Counted from the stretch's first letter, positions 17,342-26,410 are shown. The stretch is DNA of 64,000 bases from Planctomonas deserti (GCF_003067705.1 NZ_QANL01000001.1:806001-870000); one strand, 5' to 3'. Translations and numbers: made by a program. Notes: generated from the sequence alone by a model not told the origin.

Positions 17342-17444
17342 CAGCACCCGTTCGCGCATCAGCGCGACATCGACGGTGGGGCATGCCCCGCCGGAGATCC
17401 CGCACAACACGAGCCGCCGTAGAGAACGAGAGGAGCACCCCCGG

Positions 17445-18002
17445 ATGACCGCGATCACCCGCACCTGGCTGGCCATGGCCGCCATCGCCGCAGGCCTGAT
17501 CCACGTCGCCCTCGGCGCAGGCGCTCCTCTCGTCCTCGGGGTCCCCCTCGTCGCGATCGCCGTCGCGGAGATGGCGTGGGGCGCAGCAACGATCGTGAGG
17601 GACAGGACGCCGGTACCCACCGCAGCCCTGCTCGGCGCGCTCGCACCGATTGCCCTCTGGGCCGGTCTGATCACCGCGGCGAGTGTGAGCGGCACCCCGG
17701 AGCTGCTCGCGCCCCTGCCGTTCCTCGCCATGGGGTCGGCGACCCTCTTCTCCCTCTTCGTCGCCGGCGTGCTCGCCGTGCACCGCCGTCGGGCTTTGCG
17801 GGCGAGCGATCCCTCCGCCGCGACGGAGGCTGCGACGGCTCCACGCCAGGCGTCGGAACCCAGCGTCGGCCGGTACCTGCTCGGCGTGCTCGCCGGGGCC
17901 GCCGTGATGTCGGCCCTCACGACGCCCGCGCTCGCGAACACCCACGCCGGCCAGTCCGCGGTGCCGCACGGCACGTCGCACGGCGTGCACAGCGACCACT
18001 AG
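17445..18002 (+). CDS. Small membrane protein with His-rich C-terminal tail, function unknown
   Basis: This 185-residue protein is not recognised. It has about five hydrophobic segments, four in the N-terminal 115 residues and one near residues 143-160, joined by a basic loop (HRRRALRASD). The last 20 residues after the final helix contain five histidines (THAGQ...PHGTSHGVHSDH), a likely metal-binding tail. GAGAGGAG stands about 8 nt before the ATG. The pairing with the DUF4383 gene suggests a shared membrane role, possibly metal-linked, but the sequence gives no more. Confidence 0.78.
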   Translation: MTAITRTWLAMAAIAAGLIHVALGAGAPLVLGVPLVAIAVAEMAWGAATIVRDRTPVPTAALLGALAPIALWAGLITAASVSGTPELLAPLPFLAMGSATLFSLFVAGVLAVHRRRALRASDPSAATEAATAPRQASEPSVGRYLLGVLAGAAVMSALTTPALANTHAGQSAVPHGTSHGVHSDH

Positions 18003-18114
18003 CGGGACCCGCGCCTGCACCGCCCCCTGCCCAGGCAGCGGGATCGTGCCCAGCTTCACGCTGCGCAGGATCCTCCTGCCCGGGCAGTTCCGCGTCAGCC
18101 GGGCCGGGCAACCC

Positions 18115-19458
18115 CTAGCTCGTCGCGGTCGCCGTCTCCGCCGCCGGTTCCCCGGCGGGATCCGGAGCCGACGCGGGACGCGGCACCCGGATGCGCGTCG
18201 CCTCGGACATGAAGCGCCGCACGTTGAGGTCCACGATGATGTCCGCCGGCCGCAGCGGACGCGTCAGGTACAGGCCGGACAGGTCGGTGATCCTGCTCAG
18301 CGCGACGTAGGTCTGCCCCGGGCTGAACACCCGCGAGCCGAGGTCGACGACCGCGCGGTCGTACGTCTTCCCCTGCGACTTGTGGATGGTGACGGCCCAG
18401 GCGAGGCGCAGCGGGAACTGGGTGAACTCCCCCACGACGTCCCGCCGCAGCTCCTTCGTTGTCGGCGAGTAGGAGTAGCGGTACTTCTCCCACGTCACGG
18501 GCTCGACCTCGTACTCGTCGCCGTCCACCTCGACGTACACGTTGGTGTCGATCTTCGTGACGGAGCCGACGCTGCCGTTCACCCAGCGCTGGTCGACGTC
18601 GTTGCGGAGGAACATGACCTGCGCGCCGACCTTCAGGTCGAGCTTCTCCTCGGCGGGGTAGGTGCGGCCGCCGAAGTCGCCGCTCACCTCCGCCGCCGCG
18701 GTCAGGCTGCGGCCGGGCAGTCGGCCGAGCGCCGCGGCGTTGATGCGGTTCACCGTGTCGTTGCGGGTGGCGAGCGTGATGGCGCCCTCTGCGGGCGCCG
18801 GCCGTGCCCCCATCTCGTTGAGCACGCCCGCGATCTCGGCGGTGACCCGGCCGTGGCGCACGGCGTTCAGCATCTCCTTGAACGCGTCCTCGTGCTGGCG
18901 GTGGATCTCGGTGAGCTCGTAGATCCGCAGCTCGGCGTCCCGCCAGACCTGCGCGTCGAAGAACCACATGGAGCGGTAACGGTCGGTGAAGTACGCGCGC
19001 TCGTCCGCATCCCCCGGCACGGGCGCGAGCTGGTACGGGTCGCCGAACAGCACGACCTGCACGCCGCCGAACGCCTCGTCCTTGCGCCTGCGGGCCTGCC
19101 GGAGGCTGCGGTCGATGGCGTCCAGCAGGTCGGCGTTGACCATGGATATCTCGTCGATCACCAGGGTGTCGATCGTGTTCAGGAGCTTGCGGAGCTCCTG
19201 CGTCTGCTCCAGCTCGTGGTCGGCGATGACCCCGATGGGCAGCTTGAAGAGCGAGTGGATCGTCTGCCCGCCGACGTTCAGGGCGGCGACGCCCGTCGGG
19301 GCGCAGATGACGACCTGCTTGTCGGTGTGCCAGGCGAGATGGCTGAGCAGCGTCGACTTCCCCGTACCCGCGCGTCCCGTGACGAAGATGTGGTCTCGCG
19401 TCTTCTCGATCGCCTCGAAGACGGCCGCCTGCTCGTAGGAGAGCGAGTGTGCGGGCAC
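18115..19458 (-). CDS. PIF1-like DNA helicase / AAA ATPase
   Basis: This 447-residue superfamily-1 helicase has Walker A GRAGTGKST at residues 28-36, motif Ia APTGVAALNVGG, Walker B VIDEISM, motif III LFGDPYQLAPV, and the C-terminal UvrD-like motifs VGAQVMFLRND and TIHKSQGKTYDRAVVDLG ... YVALSR. This set is typical of PIF1/RecD-related 5'-3' helicases that act at replication barriers. It starts with GTG and has a weak ribosome site. The C-terminal 25 residues are an Ala/Pro-rich tail. It is convergent with the preceding membrane-protein gene and divergent from the next gene. Confidence 0.9.
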   Translation of the reverse strand: MPAHSLSYEQAAVFEAIEKTRDHIFVTGRAGTGKSTLLSHLAWHTDKQVVICAPTGVAALNVGGQTIHSLFKLPIGVIADHELEQTQELRKLLNTIDTLVIDEISMVNADLLDAIDRSLRQARRRKDEAFGGVQVVLFGDPYQLAPVPGDADERAYFTDRYRSMWFFDAQVWRDAELRIYELTEIHRQHEDAFKEMLNAVRHGRVTAEIAGVLNEMGARPAPAEGAITLATRNDTVNRINAAALGRLPGRSLTAAAEVSGDFGGRTYPAEEKLDLKVGAQVMFLRNDVDQRWVNGSVGSVTKIDTNVYVEVDGDEYEVEPVTWEKYRYSYSPTTKELRRDVVGEFTQFPLRLAWAVTIHKSQGKTYDRAVVDLGSRVFSPGQTYVALSRITDLSGLYLTRPLRPADIIVDLNVRRFMSEATRIRVPRPASAPDPAGEPAAETATATS

Positions 19459-19601
19459 GTTCGGTCACTTTCGTCGGTACGGGGCGCGGATAAGGATGCC
19501 GGGGCGGATGCGGCGCGGGTCCGCCGGGACAGCGGCGAACGGGCACACTCACGATACCCGCCGATCGCGGGCCCTTCCCACGGCCACCGTAGGATGTCGG
19601 C

Positions 19602-20624
19602 GTGATGCGGGACACCGAGCGGGGGCTGGAGGGGATGCGTCGGGCGGTCCTCGGCTGGTCCCTCGCGTTCGTGCTGCTCCTCGCCGCGTTCGCCGGCACC
19701 GTCATCGCGCTCAACAGCACCGTCTACAGCGCGGGCGGGTTCGTGCGGTCGTACCTCGACGCGCTCGCCCGGCAGGACGGGCGGGCGGCGCTCGAGATGC
19801 CGGGCGTGACCGTGCCGGAGTCGGGCTCGCGCGCGCTGCTGAACGGCGTCGCCGTCGGCGAGCTCGAGGACGTCCGCATGCGGGGCGTGAGGACCGGTCC
19901 CGACGGCACCCGTTCCGTCGAGGTGGGCTACACCGCCGCGGGGGTGCCCGGCACGACGACGTTCGAGGTGCGGCCGACCGGAGCGCGCTTCCTGCTGTTC
20001 CGCACGTGGGAGTTCGCGGTCAGCCCGGTGTCCGAGCTCGACGTCACGGTGGCGCACGCGACCACGTTCACGGCCAACGGCGTCGCGGTCGACACGACCC
20101 TCGAGCCGCGCGCCCTCGAGGGCTCGGGCGGCGCGTCGTACCTCGTGTTCGCCCCGTCCGGCTACGCGGTCGCCCACGAGTCCCGTTACCTGTCCGCCGC
20201 CCCGGTGCCGGTGCTCGTCGACGGCGCGGGGGAGACCGTGCCGGTCACGGTGGCGCCGCGGCCCAACCGCGTGTTCCTCGACCAGGTGCAGAAGGAGCTG
20301 GACGCCTATCTCGCCGACTGCGCGGACCAGCGCGTCCTGCTTCCGGCGGGTTGCCCGTTCGGGCAGCGGATCCGCGACCGCATCGAGGGCGAGCCGCGGT
20401 GGTCGATCGCGTCCGCGCCGCAGGTCGCCCTGCAGCCGTTCAGCGCGGATCCCGCCGACCCGGCCTGGCTCGTTCCGGAGACGACGGGGGCGGCGCACAT
20501 CGTCGTCGACGTGCGGTCGCTCTACGACGGCCGCGTCACCCGGCTCGACCAGGACGTGCCGTTCTCGGTGAGCTACCGCGTCGTCCCCCTGGCCGACGGC
20601 ACCCTGCGGCTCGAGGCCCTGTAG
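19602..20624 (+). CDS. Membrane-anchored protein, function unknown
   Basis: This 340-residue protein has one N-terminal membrane helix (SLAFVLLLAAFAGTVIAL) and a long extracytoplasmic part. The first domain after the helix (GFVRSYLDALARQDG) resembles the ligand-free cystatin/NTF2-like regions of secreted actinobacterial proteins. A second part carries a Cys pair in DYLADC-like sequence (residues in AYLADCADQ and LLPAGCPFG) that could form a disulfide. The start is GTG at 19602 or the ATG one codon later. No enzyme motif is visible. It is divergent from the helicase gene across 143 nt. Confidence 0.75.
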   Translation: MMRDTERGLEGMRRAVLGWSLAFVLLLAAFAGTVIALNSTVYSAGGFVRSYLDALARQDGRAALEMPGVTVPESGSRALLNGVAVGELEDVRMRGVRTGPDGTRSVEVGYTAAGVPGTTTFEVRPTGARFLLFRTWEFAVSPVSELDVTVAHATTFTANGVAVDTTLEPRALEGSGGASYLVFAPSGYAVAHESRYLSAAPVPVLVDGAGETVPVTVAPRPNRVFLDQVQKELDAYLADCADQRVLLPAGCPFGQRIRDRIEGEPRWSIASAPQVALQPFSADPADPAWLVPETTGAAHIVVDVRSLYDGRVTRLDQDVPFSVSYRVVPLADGTLRLEAL

Positions 20625-20643
20625 CAGCAGGACCCCGTGCGCA

Positions 20644-20683
20644 GTTCAGGCTGTGCTGCGACACGAGCTTGAATCGTGGACAG
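20644..20683. repeat. Half-copy of the TTCAGG...GCGACACG repeat family
   Basis: TTCAGGCTGTGCTGCGACACG followed by AGCTTGAAT resembles the arms of the palindrome at 9572-9641. It lies in the gap between two convergent genes. Confidence 0.55.
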
Positions 20684-20713
20684 GAGCAGGACCCCGCGCT
20701 CGAGCGCCTCGCG

Positions 20714-22681
20714 CTAGTCGTGCGAGGCGAGCTTCGCGAGCTGGCGGTTGTACTCGCCGAGGTCGGCGTCGCCGTCGCGGTCGGCCTTGCGGTCGAGGCG
20801 CTTGGACTCGCGGTCGTCGGTCCTGCTCCACATGATGGCGACTATGATCGCCAGGGCAACCGTCGGGATCTCGCCGACGCTCCAGGCGATGCCGCCGCCC
20901 ACCCGCTGGTCCTCGAGCGCGCTGGTGCCCCAGCCCATGGCGCCGTACCAGTCGGCGAGCAGCAGCCCACTGCCGGTCATCAGCGAGAGGCCGAAGAACG
21001 CGTGGAAGGCCATGGTGCCGAGCAGCAGGAGCAGCCGCATCGGGTACGGCAGCCGCACCGGAGTCGGGTCGACGCCGATGAGGGCCTGCACGAAGAGGTA
21101 GCCGACGATGAGGAAGTGGACGATCATCCACTGGTGCCCGATGTGGTCGGTGGTCGCCCAGCTGAACAGGGGCGAGTAGTAGAACACGAGCAGCGAGCCG
21201 GCGAACAGCACGGCCGCCACGACCGGGTGCCCCACGACGGCGGCGAACTTCGAGTGCACGCCGAGCATCAACCACTCCCGCCCGCCCCGGCTGCCGTCCG
21301 TCCGCTTGCGGATGGTGCGCATCGCCAGGGTCACGGGCGCGGCGGGCACGAGGAAGAGCGGCACGACCATGCCGAGCGTCATGTGCGCCAGCATGTGCAC
21401 GCTGAACAGGTAGCTCTCGTAGGCGTTCACGCCACCGTTCGTCACGTAGAACAGCAGCAGGATCCCCGCGACCCAGAGGACGGTGCGGTGCAGCGGCCAG
21501 GTGTCGCCGCGCCGCTTCAGCCGCCACACCGCGGCGAGGTAGAAGAAGATCGCGAAGCCGCAGAGCAGCACCCACATCAGGTCGACGTTCCACAGGGTCA
21601 GGTAGCGCGAGAACGTGGGCTCGGGCGGCAGCGGCGACCCCGTCAGGATCTCGGCGGGGGTCGCGCGGGCGAGGTCGGTCGCGGGCACCTCCTCCACCGG
21701 CGGCGCGGTGCGGCCGAGCGCCGCCGCTACACCGGAGGCGAGCCCCATGAACGCGAGCTCCACCGCGACGAGGGTCCAGAACGGGCGGTTGCCGCCGTCG
21801 GTGCTGCGCTCCACCCGTCGGATCATCGCCCGCCGCTGGGCGGCGCCGAACAGCCCGAGGGCGATCAGGGCGAACACCTTGAGCAGCACGAGCAGGCCGT
21901 ACGGCGTGGCGAGACGGTCGAGCGAGCCGACGCGGATCTCGGCGCTGACGTATCCCGACGCGGCGACCACGACGAAGCAGACGAGCGCGACCGTCGAGTA
22001 GCGGGACAGCACGGCCGGGATACGATCCCCGCCGAGCGTGCTTCGCAGGAGCACGAGCACGAGCAGGCCGCCCAGCCACACGGCCGCGAACGCGAGGTGC
22101 AGCCCGAGCGCCGTGACCGCCGCGTCGTGGCTCTCGGTGCCGCCCGCGTGGCCCTGCTGCGCCATGGGCACGAGGCCGGCGATCGACAGCACGAACACGA
22201 AGGCGAGCGCGGTGAGGTTGCGGATCGCGAAGCACAGGACGGTCACGGCGGCGGCGATGAGCGCGGTGCCGAGCCAGGCCTGGCCGATGGAGGTCGACGT
22301 GAGGATCGCGCCGAGCGCGGTGCCGAAGTCGGGATCGAGCGAGACCGGGAGGTTGGTGACCTCGAGGAAGGTGAGGAAGCCCGTCGCCGCGGCCGCCACC
22401 GTCCACGCGGCGGCGGACGCGGCCGCGATGTCGAGGGCGCGTCCGAACTCCGGCCGCTTGGGCGTCAGGGCGAAGCAGGCGAGGAGCAGGGATCCGATGG
22501 TCACGGCCGCCGTCAGGTTGACGAGCATCTTCGCGACGGGAAGGCCGTAGCGGACGGCGGGTCCGGGGTCCTGCAGCGGGAGCGGGTTCGCGGCGCCGCC
22601 GATCGCGAGCGCGAGCAGGAGGGACGCGAAGGAGACCGCGAGGAGCAGGGCGGGACCCGCGACGCGAACGATTCTGGCCAT
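20714..22681 (-). CDS. CopD-CtaG fusion: copper resistance / cytochrome c oxidase assembly membrane protein
   Basis: This 655-residue polytopic membrane protein joins two families. The N-terminal half has CopD-like helices (around AFAAVWLGGLLVLVLL), linked to copper uptake or resistance. The C-terminal half is a caa3-type CtaG domain with NVDLMWVLLCGF, LFSVHMLAHMTLGM and HQWMIVHFLIVG, whose histidines probably carry copper for oxidase assembly. Such fusions are common in actinobacteria. A short charged tail (LDRKADRDGD) ends the protein. The gene has its own ATG and no close partner. Confidence 0.9.
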   Translation of the reverse strand: MARIVRVAGPALLLAVSFASLLLALAIGGAANPLPLQDPGPAVRYGLPVAKMLVNLTAAVTIGSLLLACFALTPKRPEFGRALDIAAASAAAWTVAAAATGFLTFLEVTNLPVSLDPDFGTALGAILTSTSIGQAWLGTALIAAAVTVLCFAIRNLTALAFVFVLSIAGLVPMAQQGHAGGTESHDAAVTALGLHLAFAAVWLGGLLVLVLLRSTLGGDRIPAVLSRYSTVALVCFVVVAASGYVSAEIRVGSLDRLATPYGLLVLLKVFALIALGLFGAAQRRAMIRRVERSTDGGNRPFWTLVAVELAFMGLASGVAAALGRTAPPVEEVPATDLARATPAEILTGSPLPPEPTFSRYLTLWNVDLMWVLLCGFAIFFYLAAVWRLKRRGDTWPLHRTVLWVAGILLLFYVTNGGVNAYESYLFSVHMLAHMTLGMVVPLFLVPAAPVTLAMRTIRKRTDGSRGGREWLMLGVHSKFAAVVGHPVVAAVLFAGSLLVFYYSPLFSWATTDHIGHQWMIVHFLIVGYLFVQALIGVDPTPVRLPYPMRLLLLLGTMAFHAFFGLSLMTGSGLLLADWYGAMGWGTSALEDQRVGGGIAWSVGEIPTVALAIIVAIMWSRTDDRESKRLDRKADRDGDADLGEYNRQLAKLASHD

Positions 22682-22785
22682 GGCCCATCAAGACTACGGC
22701 GTGCGGCGGCGAGCTCCCTGGGCGCCGTCCAGCTATGAAACGGTGCGCGGCAGGAAATCGCGGCCACGCAGGTACGCGGCCCACC

Positions 22786-22860
22786 CGGTCCCTGAGCCTG
22801 TCGAAGGGACGCGCGCCAGCCTCTGAGAGCCGTCACGTCGCTTCGACAAGCTCAGCGACC
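22786..22860. repeat. Dispersed element GGTCCCTGAGCCTGTCGAAGGGAC ... CTTCGACAAGCTCAGCGACCG
   Basis: Two inverted halves, GGTCCCTGAGCCTGTCGAAG and CTTCGACAAGCTCAGCGACC, flank about 30 nt of unrelated sequence and can form a long stem. The same element recurs at 26236-26390 and in part at 11-30. Repeats of this kind are common between genes in Microbacteriaceae. Confidence 0.75.
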
Positions 22861-22889
22861 GCAACTGACTCGCAGCGCGAGGAACACCA

Positions 22890-22923
22890 AAGAGGGGGGC
22901 GCCGATTCCGGCACCCCCCTCTT
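22890..22923 (-). terminator. Hairpin terminator of the HU gene
   Basis: AAGAGGGGGG pairs with CCCCCCTCTT around an inner GCCG-ATTC-CGGC stem, 15 nt after the HU stop. On the minus strand it is followed by CTCTTTGG, a short U-rich stretch. Confidence 0.85.
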
Positions 22924-22937
22924 CGAAGAAAGCAGAA

Positions 22938-23225
22938 CTACTTGACGGCAGCCTTCAGCTTGCTACCGGCCGAGATCTTGACACCCTTGCTTGCGGCGAT
23001 GTCGATCGGCTCACCCGTCTGGGGGTTGCGGCCGGTGCGGGCGGCGCGTGCCGTCTGCTCGACCGTGATCCAGCCGGGGACGGTGACCTTGACGCCCTGG
23101 GCAACGTTGCTGGACAGCGTCGAGAACAGAGCGTCGAGCACGCCGTTGACGGCAGCCTGGCTCTGGCCGGACTCGGCCGCGACCGCGGCAACCAGCTCCG
23201 TGCGGTTGAGGGTGTTATCTGCCAT
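22938..23225 (-). CDS. hup: HU family DNA-binding protein
   Basis: This 95-residue histone-like protein bends and compacts DNA as a dimer. It has the HU helices (NRTELVAAVAAESG) and the arm signature GRNPQTGEPIDIAASKG that inserts in the minor groove. It lacks the Lys/Ala-rich C-terminal tail of mycobacterial HupB, so it is the short form. A GAGGA site precedes the ATG. It has its own terminator and lies downstream of the S14 gene in the same direction, 105 nt apart. Confidence 0.95.
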   Translation of the reverse strand: MADNTLNRTELVAAVAAESGQSQAAVNGVLDALFSTLSSNVAQGVKVTVPGWITVEQTARAARTGRNPQTGEPIDIAASKGVKISAGSKLKAAVK

Positions 23226-23330
23226 TGGTTGTCCTCCTCGGACGAGAGAGCCGTTGAAAGGAACAGCCCTGTTGTTCTCTTGTCGAAAGCGGCCACTGAG
23301 GCCGAACGGTCGGGGTCGACCGCTCGTAAC

Positions 23331-23636
23331 CTACCAGCTTGACTTGGTGATGCCCGGCAATTCTCCGCGGTGCGCCATGTCGCGGAAGCGCACGCGGGAG
23401 ATGCCGAAGGCGCTGATGTGACCGCGGGGGCGACCGTCGACGGCGTCGCGGTTGCGCACGCGCACCGGCGAGGCGTTGCGGGGCAGCTTCTGCAGGCCGA
23501 GGCGGGCGGCCTCGCGGGACTCGTCGGTGCCGTTCGGGTCCACGAGGGCCTTCTTCAGCTCGAGACGCTTCGCGGCGTACCGCTCGACGACTACCTTGCG
23601 CTGCTCATTGCGCGCGATCTTGCTCTTCTTCGCCAT
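23331..23636 (-). CDS. rpsN: 30S ribosomal protein S14, zinc-free form
   Basis: This 101-residue S14 lacks the two CxxC zinc-binding pairs of the short form and has the longer N-terminal region ([21 protein letters not shown]), so it is the zinc-independent version. The conserved C-terminal core [13 protein letters not shown] ... [11 protein letters not shown] is intact. It is the last gene of rpmB-rpmG-rpsN, starting 2 nt after the L33 stop. This operon of C-minus paralogues is known in other bacteria to replace zinc-containing copies when zinc is scarce. Confidence 0.96.
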   Translation of the reverse strand: MAKKSKIARNEQRKVVVERYAAKRLELKKALVDPNGTDESREAARLGLQKLPRNASPVRVRNRDAVDGRPRGHISAFGISRVRFRDMAHRGELPGITKSSW

Positions 23637-23638
23637 GG

Positions 23639-23806
23639 TTAGCGCTCCTCACGGAAGTCGACGTGCTTGCGCACTACGGGGTCGTACTTCTTGAGCACGA
23701 TGCGGTCGGGGTTGTTGCGACGGTTCTTGCGGGTCACGTAGGTGTACCCGGTGCCGGCCGTCGAACGGAGCTTGATGATCGGACGTACGTCCTGCTGCTT
23801 CGCCAT
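23639..23806 (-). CDS. rpmG: 50S ribosomal protein L33, zinc-free form
   Basis: This 55-residue protein reads [18 protein letters not shown] at its start and contains the L33 core [21 protein letters not shown]. The Cys pairs of zinc-binding L33 are absent. Its ATG overlaps the L28 stop by 1 nt (TAATG) and its TAA stop is 2 nt before the S14 start, so the three ribosomal genes are translationally coupled. Confidence 0.96.
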   Translation of the reverse strand: MAKQQDVRPIIKLRSTAGTGYTYVTRKNRRNNPDRIVLKKYDPVVRKHVDFREER

Positions 23807-24042
23807 TAGATCTTCACCCCACGCGCGAGAATGTCCTTGACCACGGACTCGATGCCGCGGGCGTCAATCACCTTGATCCCCTTGGCCGACAGCGTGAGGG
23901 TCACGTTACGACGGAGCGAGGGGACGTAGTACGTCTTCTTCTGCACGTTCGGGTCGAAGCGCCGCTTGGTGCGCCGGTGCGAGTGCGAGATGTTGTGACC
24001 GAAGCCGGGAACGGCTCCTGTCACCTGGCAGGTTGCTGCCAT
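23806..24042 (-). CDS. rpmB: 50S ribosomal protein L28, zinc-free form
   Basis: This 78-residue protein starts [20 protein letters not shown], the usual L28 opening, and continues with [10 protein letters not shown] and a [10 protein letters not shown] segment. Only one Cys is present, so it cannot form the zinc ribbon of the C-plus type. GGAGGA stands just upstream of the ATG. It is the first gene of the operon. I looked for a Zur box in the 132 nt upstream and saw none. Confidence 0.95.
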   Translation of the reverse strand: MAATCQVTGAVPGFGHNISHSHRRTKRRFDPNVQKKTYYVPSLRRNVTLTLSAKGIKVIDARGIESVVKDILARGVKI

Positions 24043-24174
24043 GGTTATCCTCCAGTACCGCAGAGCCGGATTGCTCTGCCCAAGATCTCTTGTCGGCACG
24101 CGCGGACCCACTTCACGATGGCGAGGAGTGGGATTGGCGTGCGATCCGCGAGGGAGAGGCCCTCACGGCCAACG

Positions 24175-26043
24175 TCATACATTACGGGGATTGATCGACG
24201 ATGGCAACCCGCCGTCGACGTGCGGCTCGCCGGGCAGAGCCTCGGCGGGCTCCTCGGCGGGCGGGCGGGCGTCCACGGAGAGCTGGAAGTTGTCGCCGTG
24301 CTGCTCGACGCCCTGCACCACCGCGTCCTGCACCATCTCCACCGCGGCCTGGCGGCGCGCGATGAGCGGATCGGTGCGCAGGTCCTTGTAGAGCGCGAAC
24401 GCGATGAGCAGCATGATCAGCACGAACGGCAGCGACGCGACGATCGTGAGGTTCTGCAAACCGGTCAGCGCCTCGGCGCCTCCCCCGCCGATGGCGAGCA
24501 TGATGGCGGCGACCGCGCCCATGAGCACGCCCCAGAAGATGACGACGCCGCGAGCCGGCTCGATGGCGCCGCGTTGGGACAGCGTGCCCATCACGATGGA
24601 GGCGGAGTCCGCGCCCGAGACGAAGAAGATCGCGACGAGCACCATCACCAGCACCGAGCTGATGCCCGCGAGCGGGTAGTGCGCAAGGAGCTGGAACAGG
24701 GTCGCGTTCGAGTTGACCGCGCCGTCCACGGTCATCCCGCCGGAGTCGCGCTGGGCGTCGATCGCCGAGCCGCCGAAGATCGAGAACCAGATGAGGGCGA
24801 CGATCGTCGGGACGAGCAGCACGCCCGTCACGAACTCGCGGATGGTGCGCCCCCGGCTGATGCGCGCGATGAACATGCCGACGAAGGGCGTCCAGGAGAT
24901 CCACCACGCCCAGTAGAAGATGGTCCAGCTCGAGAGCCAGGTGCTCGTGTCCTCGCCGCCGGTGGCCGCCGTGCGGGACGCCATCTCCGCCATGTCGCCC
25001 AGATAGCCGCCGATGGTGGCGGGCAGCAGGTTCAGGATGAACAGGGTCGGCCCGACGAGGAACACAAAGGCGGCGAGCACGAGCGCGAGCACCATGTTGA
25101 TGTTCGACAGCCACTGGATGCCGCGGGCGATGCCGGAGACGGCGGACGCCACGAACGCGACGGTGAGCACCGCGATGATGCCGATGAGCAGCGGCGCACC
25201 CAGCGAGTCGGACCAGCCGAGGAACTGCATGCCGGCACCGATCTGCGTCGCCCCGATGCCGAGGGACGCGGCGGAGCCGAACAGCGTCGCGAAGATCGCG
25301 AGCATGTCGATGACCTTGCCCGCCCAGCCCTCGCTCTTGCGGCCGAAGATCGGCCAGAAAAGGGAGGAGAACAGCTGGCGGCGCCCCTTGCGGTAGGTGC
25401 CGTAGGCGATGGCGATGCCGACGACCGCGTAGATGGCCCAGGGGTGCAGGCCCCAGTGGAACAGCGACGTCGCCATCGCCGTGCGCACGGCCTCCTGGCT
25501 CTCCGCCGCGGTGGTGCCGGGCGGCGGGGAGATGAAGAAGCTGAGCGGCTCGGCCGAGCCGAAGAACATGAGGCCGATGCCCATGCCGGCGCTGAACATC
25601 ATCGCGATCCAGGACACCGTGCGGAACTGCGGCTCCTCCTCGTCCGCGCCGAGCTTGATGCGCCCGTACTTGCTGGCGGCGAGCCAGATAACGAAGACCA
25701 CGAAGAAGCTGGCGGCGAGCACGAAGAGCCACCCGGTGTTCTCGATGACCCAGCCCTCGGCGGTCGACGAGACCGCACCGAGGCTCGGGGTGCTGACGAA
25801 CCCCCAGATCACGAAGCCGACGGCGAGGGCGGCCGTGACGCCGAACACCGCGCGGTCGAGGCGCGGATGCTCGGGCGCGTACAGCTTCACGGAGCCGGCC
25901 TTGCGGGCCTGGAGCAGGCGGTGGCCGGAGTGGTCCGGTCGGCGCCTGCGTGGCGAGGCGGGGGCTTCAGGGCGTTTGGCGGCGCCGGGGAGGCGGTCAC
26001 GCAAGGGGTGACGATGGCGGACGTTCAGGTGGTTCTGGGGCAC
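24175..26043 (-). CDS. BCCT family transporter (glycine betaine/choline/carnitine type)
   Basis: This membrane transporter of about 620 residues imports quaternary ammonium compounds, usually as osmoprotectants, with sodium or protons. It has twelve hydrophobic segments and the family signature WAWWISWTPFVGMFIARISRGRT split over helix 8, plus SAGMGIGLMFFGSAEP near helix 3. The start is uncertain: GTG at 26043 gives a basic 50-residue N-terminal extension, while GTG at 25890, with AAGG 8 nt upstream, starts VKLYAPEHPRLDR close to the first helix. The C-terminal tail of about 70 residues is cytoplasmic and acidic, where osmosensing is located in relatives. Confidence 0.88.
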   Translation of the reverse strand: MPQNHLNVRHRHPLRDRLPGAAKRPEAPASPRRRRPDHSGHRLLQARKAGSVKLYAPEHPRLDRAVFGVTAALAVGFVIWGFVSTPSLGAVSSTAEGWVIENTGWLFVLAASFFVVFVIWLAASKYGRIKLGADEEEPQFRTVSWIAMMFSAGMGIGLMFFGSAEPLSFFISPPPGTTAAESQEAVRTAMATSLFHWGLHPWAIYAVVGIAIAYGTYRKGRRQLFSSLFWPIFGRKSEGWAGKVIDMLAIFATLFGSAASLGIGATQIGAGMQFLGWSDSLGAPLLIGIIAVLTVAFVASAVSGIARGIQWLSNINMVLALVLAAFVFLVGPTLFILNLLPATIGGYLGDMAEMASRTAATGGEDTSTWLSSWTIFYWAWWISWTPFVGMFIARISRGRTIREFVTGVLLVPTIVALIWFSIFGGSAIDAQRDSGGMTVDGAVNSNATLFQLLAHYPLAGISSVLVMVLVAIFFVSGADSASIVMGTLSQRGAIEPARGVVIFWGVLMGAVAAIMLAIGGGGAEALTGLQNLTIVASLPFVLIMLLIAFALYKDLRTDPLIARRQAAVEMVQDAVVQGVEQHGDNFQLSVDARPPAEEPAEALPGEPHVDGGLPSSINPRNV

Positions 26044-26235
26044 AGCGGGAGCACTTCTTCCGTGACGATGGTGCGGCGGATCCGTGCAGTGCACGACCCG
26101 CCGATTCAGTAAAAAGCAACCCTCAAGGGTACCCGAGCATCCGGAAGGGCCTTCCACGCGCGTTCTGTGCGCCCCCTTGACCAGAGGATGCTCGCGCTCG
26201 GCGAGTTCCGCGCCCCCCTTGCGCGGCACGCCTTC

Positions 26236-26410
26236 TTGGTCCTTGAGCCCGTCGAAGGGACGCAACCCACACGGTCCCTGTGCCTGCCGAGGGGACGCAA
26301 CCGGCACGGTCCCTGAGCCCGTCGAAGGGACGTGACGGACGCGGCTTACGTCGCTTCGACAAGCTCAGCGACCGAGAGGAGCTCACCGACCGGGGAGAGC
26401 TCAGCGACCC
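26236..26410. repeat. Cluster of degenerate dispersed-repeat copies
   Basis: The 386-nt gap between the BCCT and zur genes has no gene. It contains TCCTTGAGCCCGTCGAAGGGAC (about 26240), a degenerate GGTCCCTGTGCCTGCCGAGG copy, a full GGTCCCTGAGCCCGTCGAAG copy, and the inverted half CTTCGACAAGCTCAGCGACC, followed by two shorter GAGCTCA(C/G)CGACC pieces. The copies show different degrees of decay. Confidence 0.75.

Noticed and set aside
24043-24174. Zur box upstream of the L28 gene
   Set aside because: I looked for TGAnAATnATTnTCA-like sites on both strands and found none, only a GC hairpin at 24147-24167.
22786-26410. CRISPR array from the repeated GTCGAAGGGAC strings
   Set aside because: Copies are irregularly spaced, inverted relative to each other and divergent, with no spacers of constant length and no cas genes.
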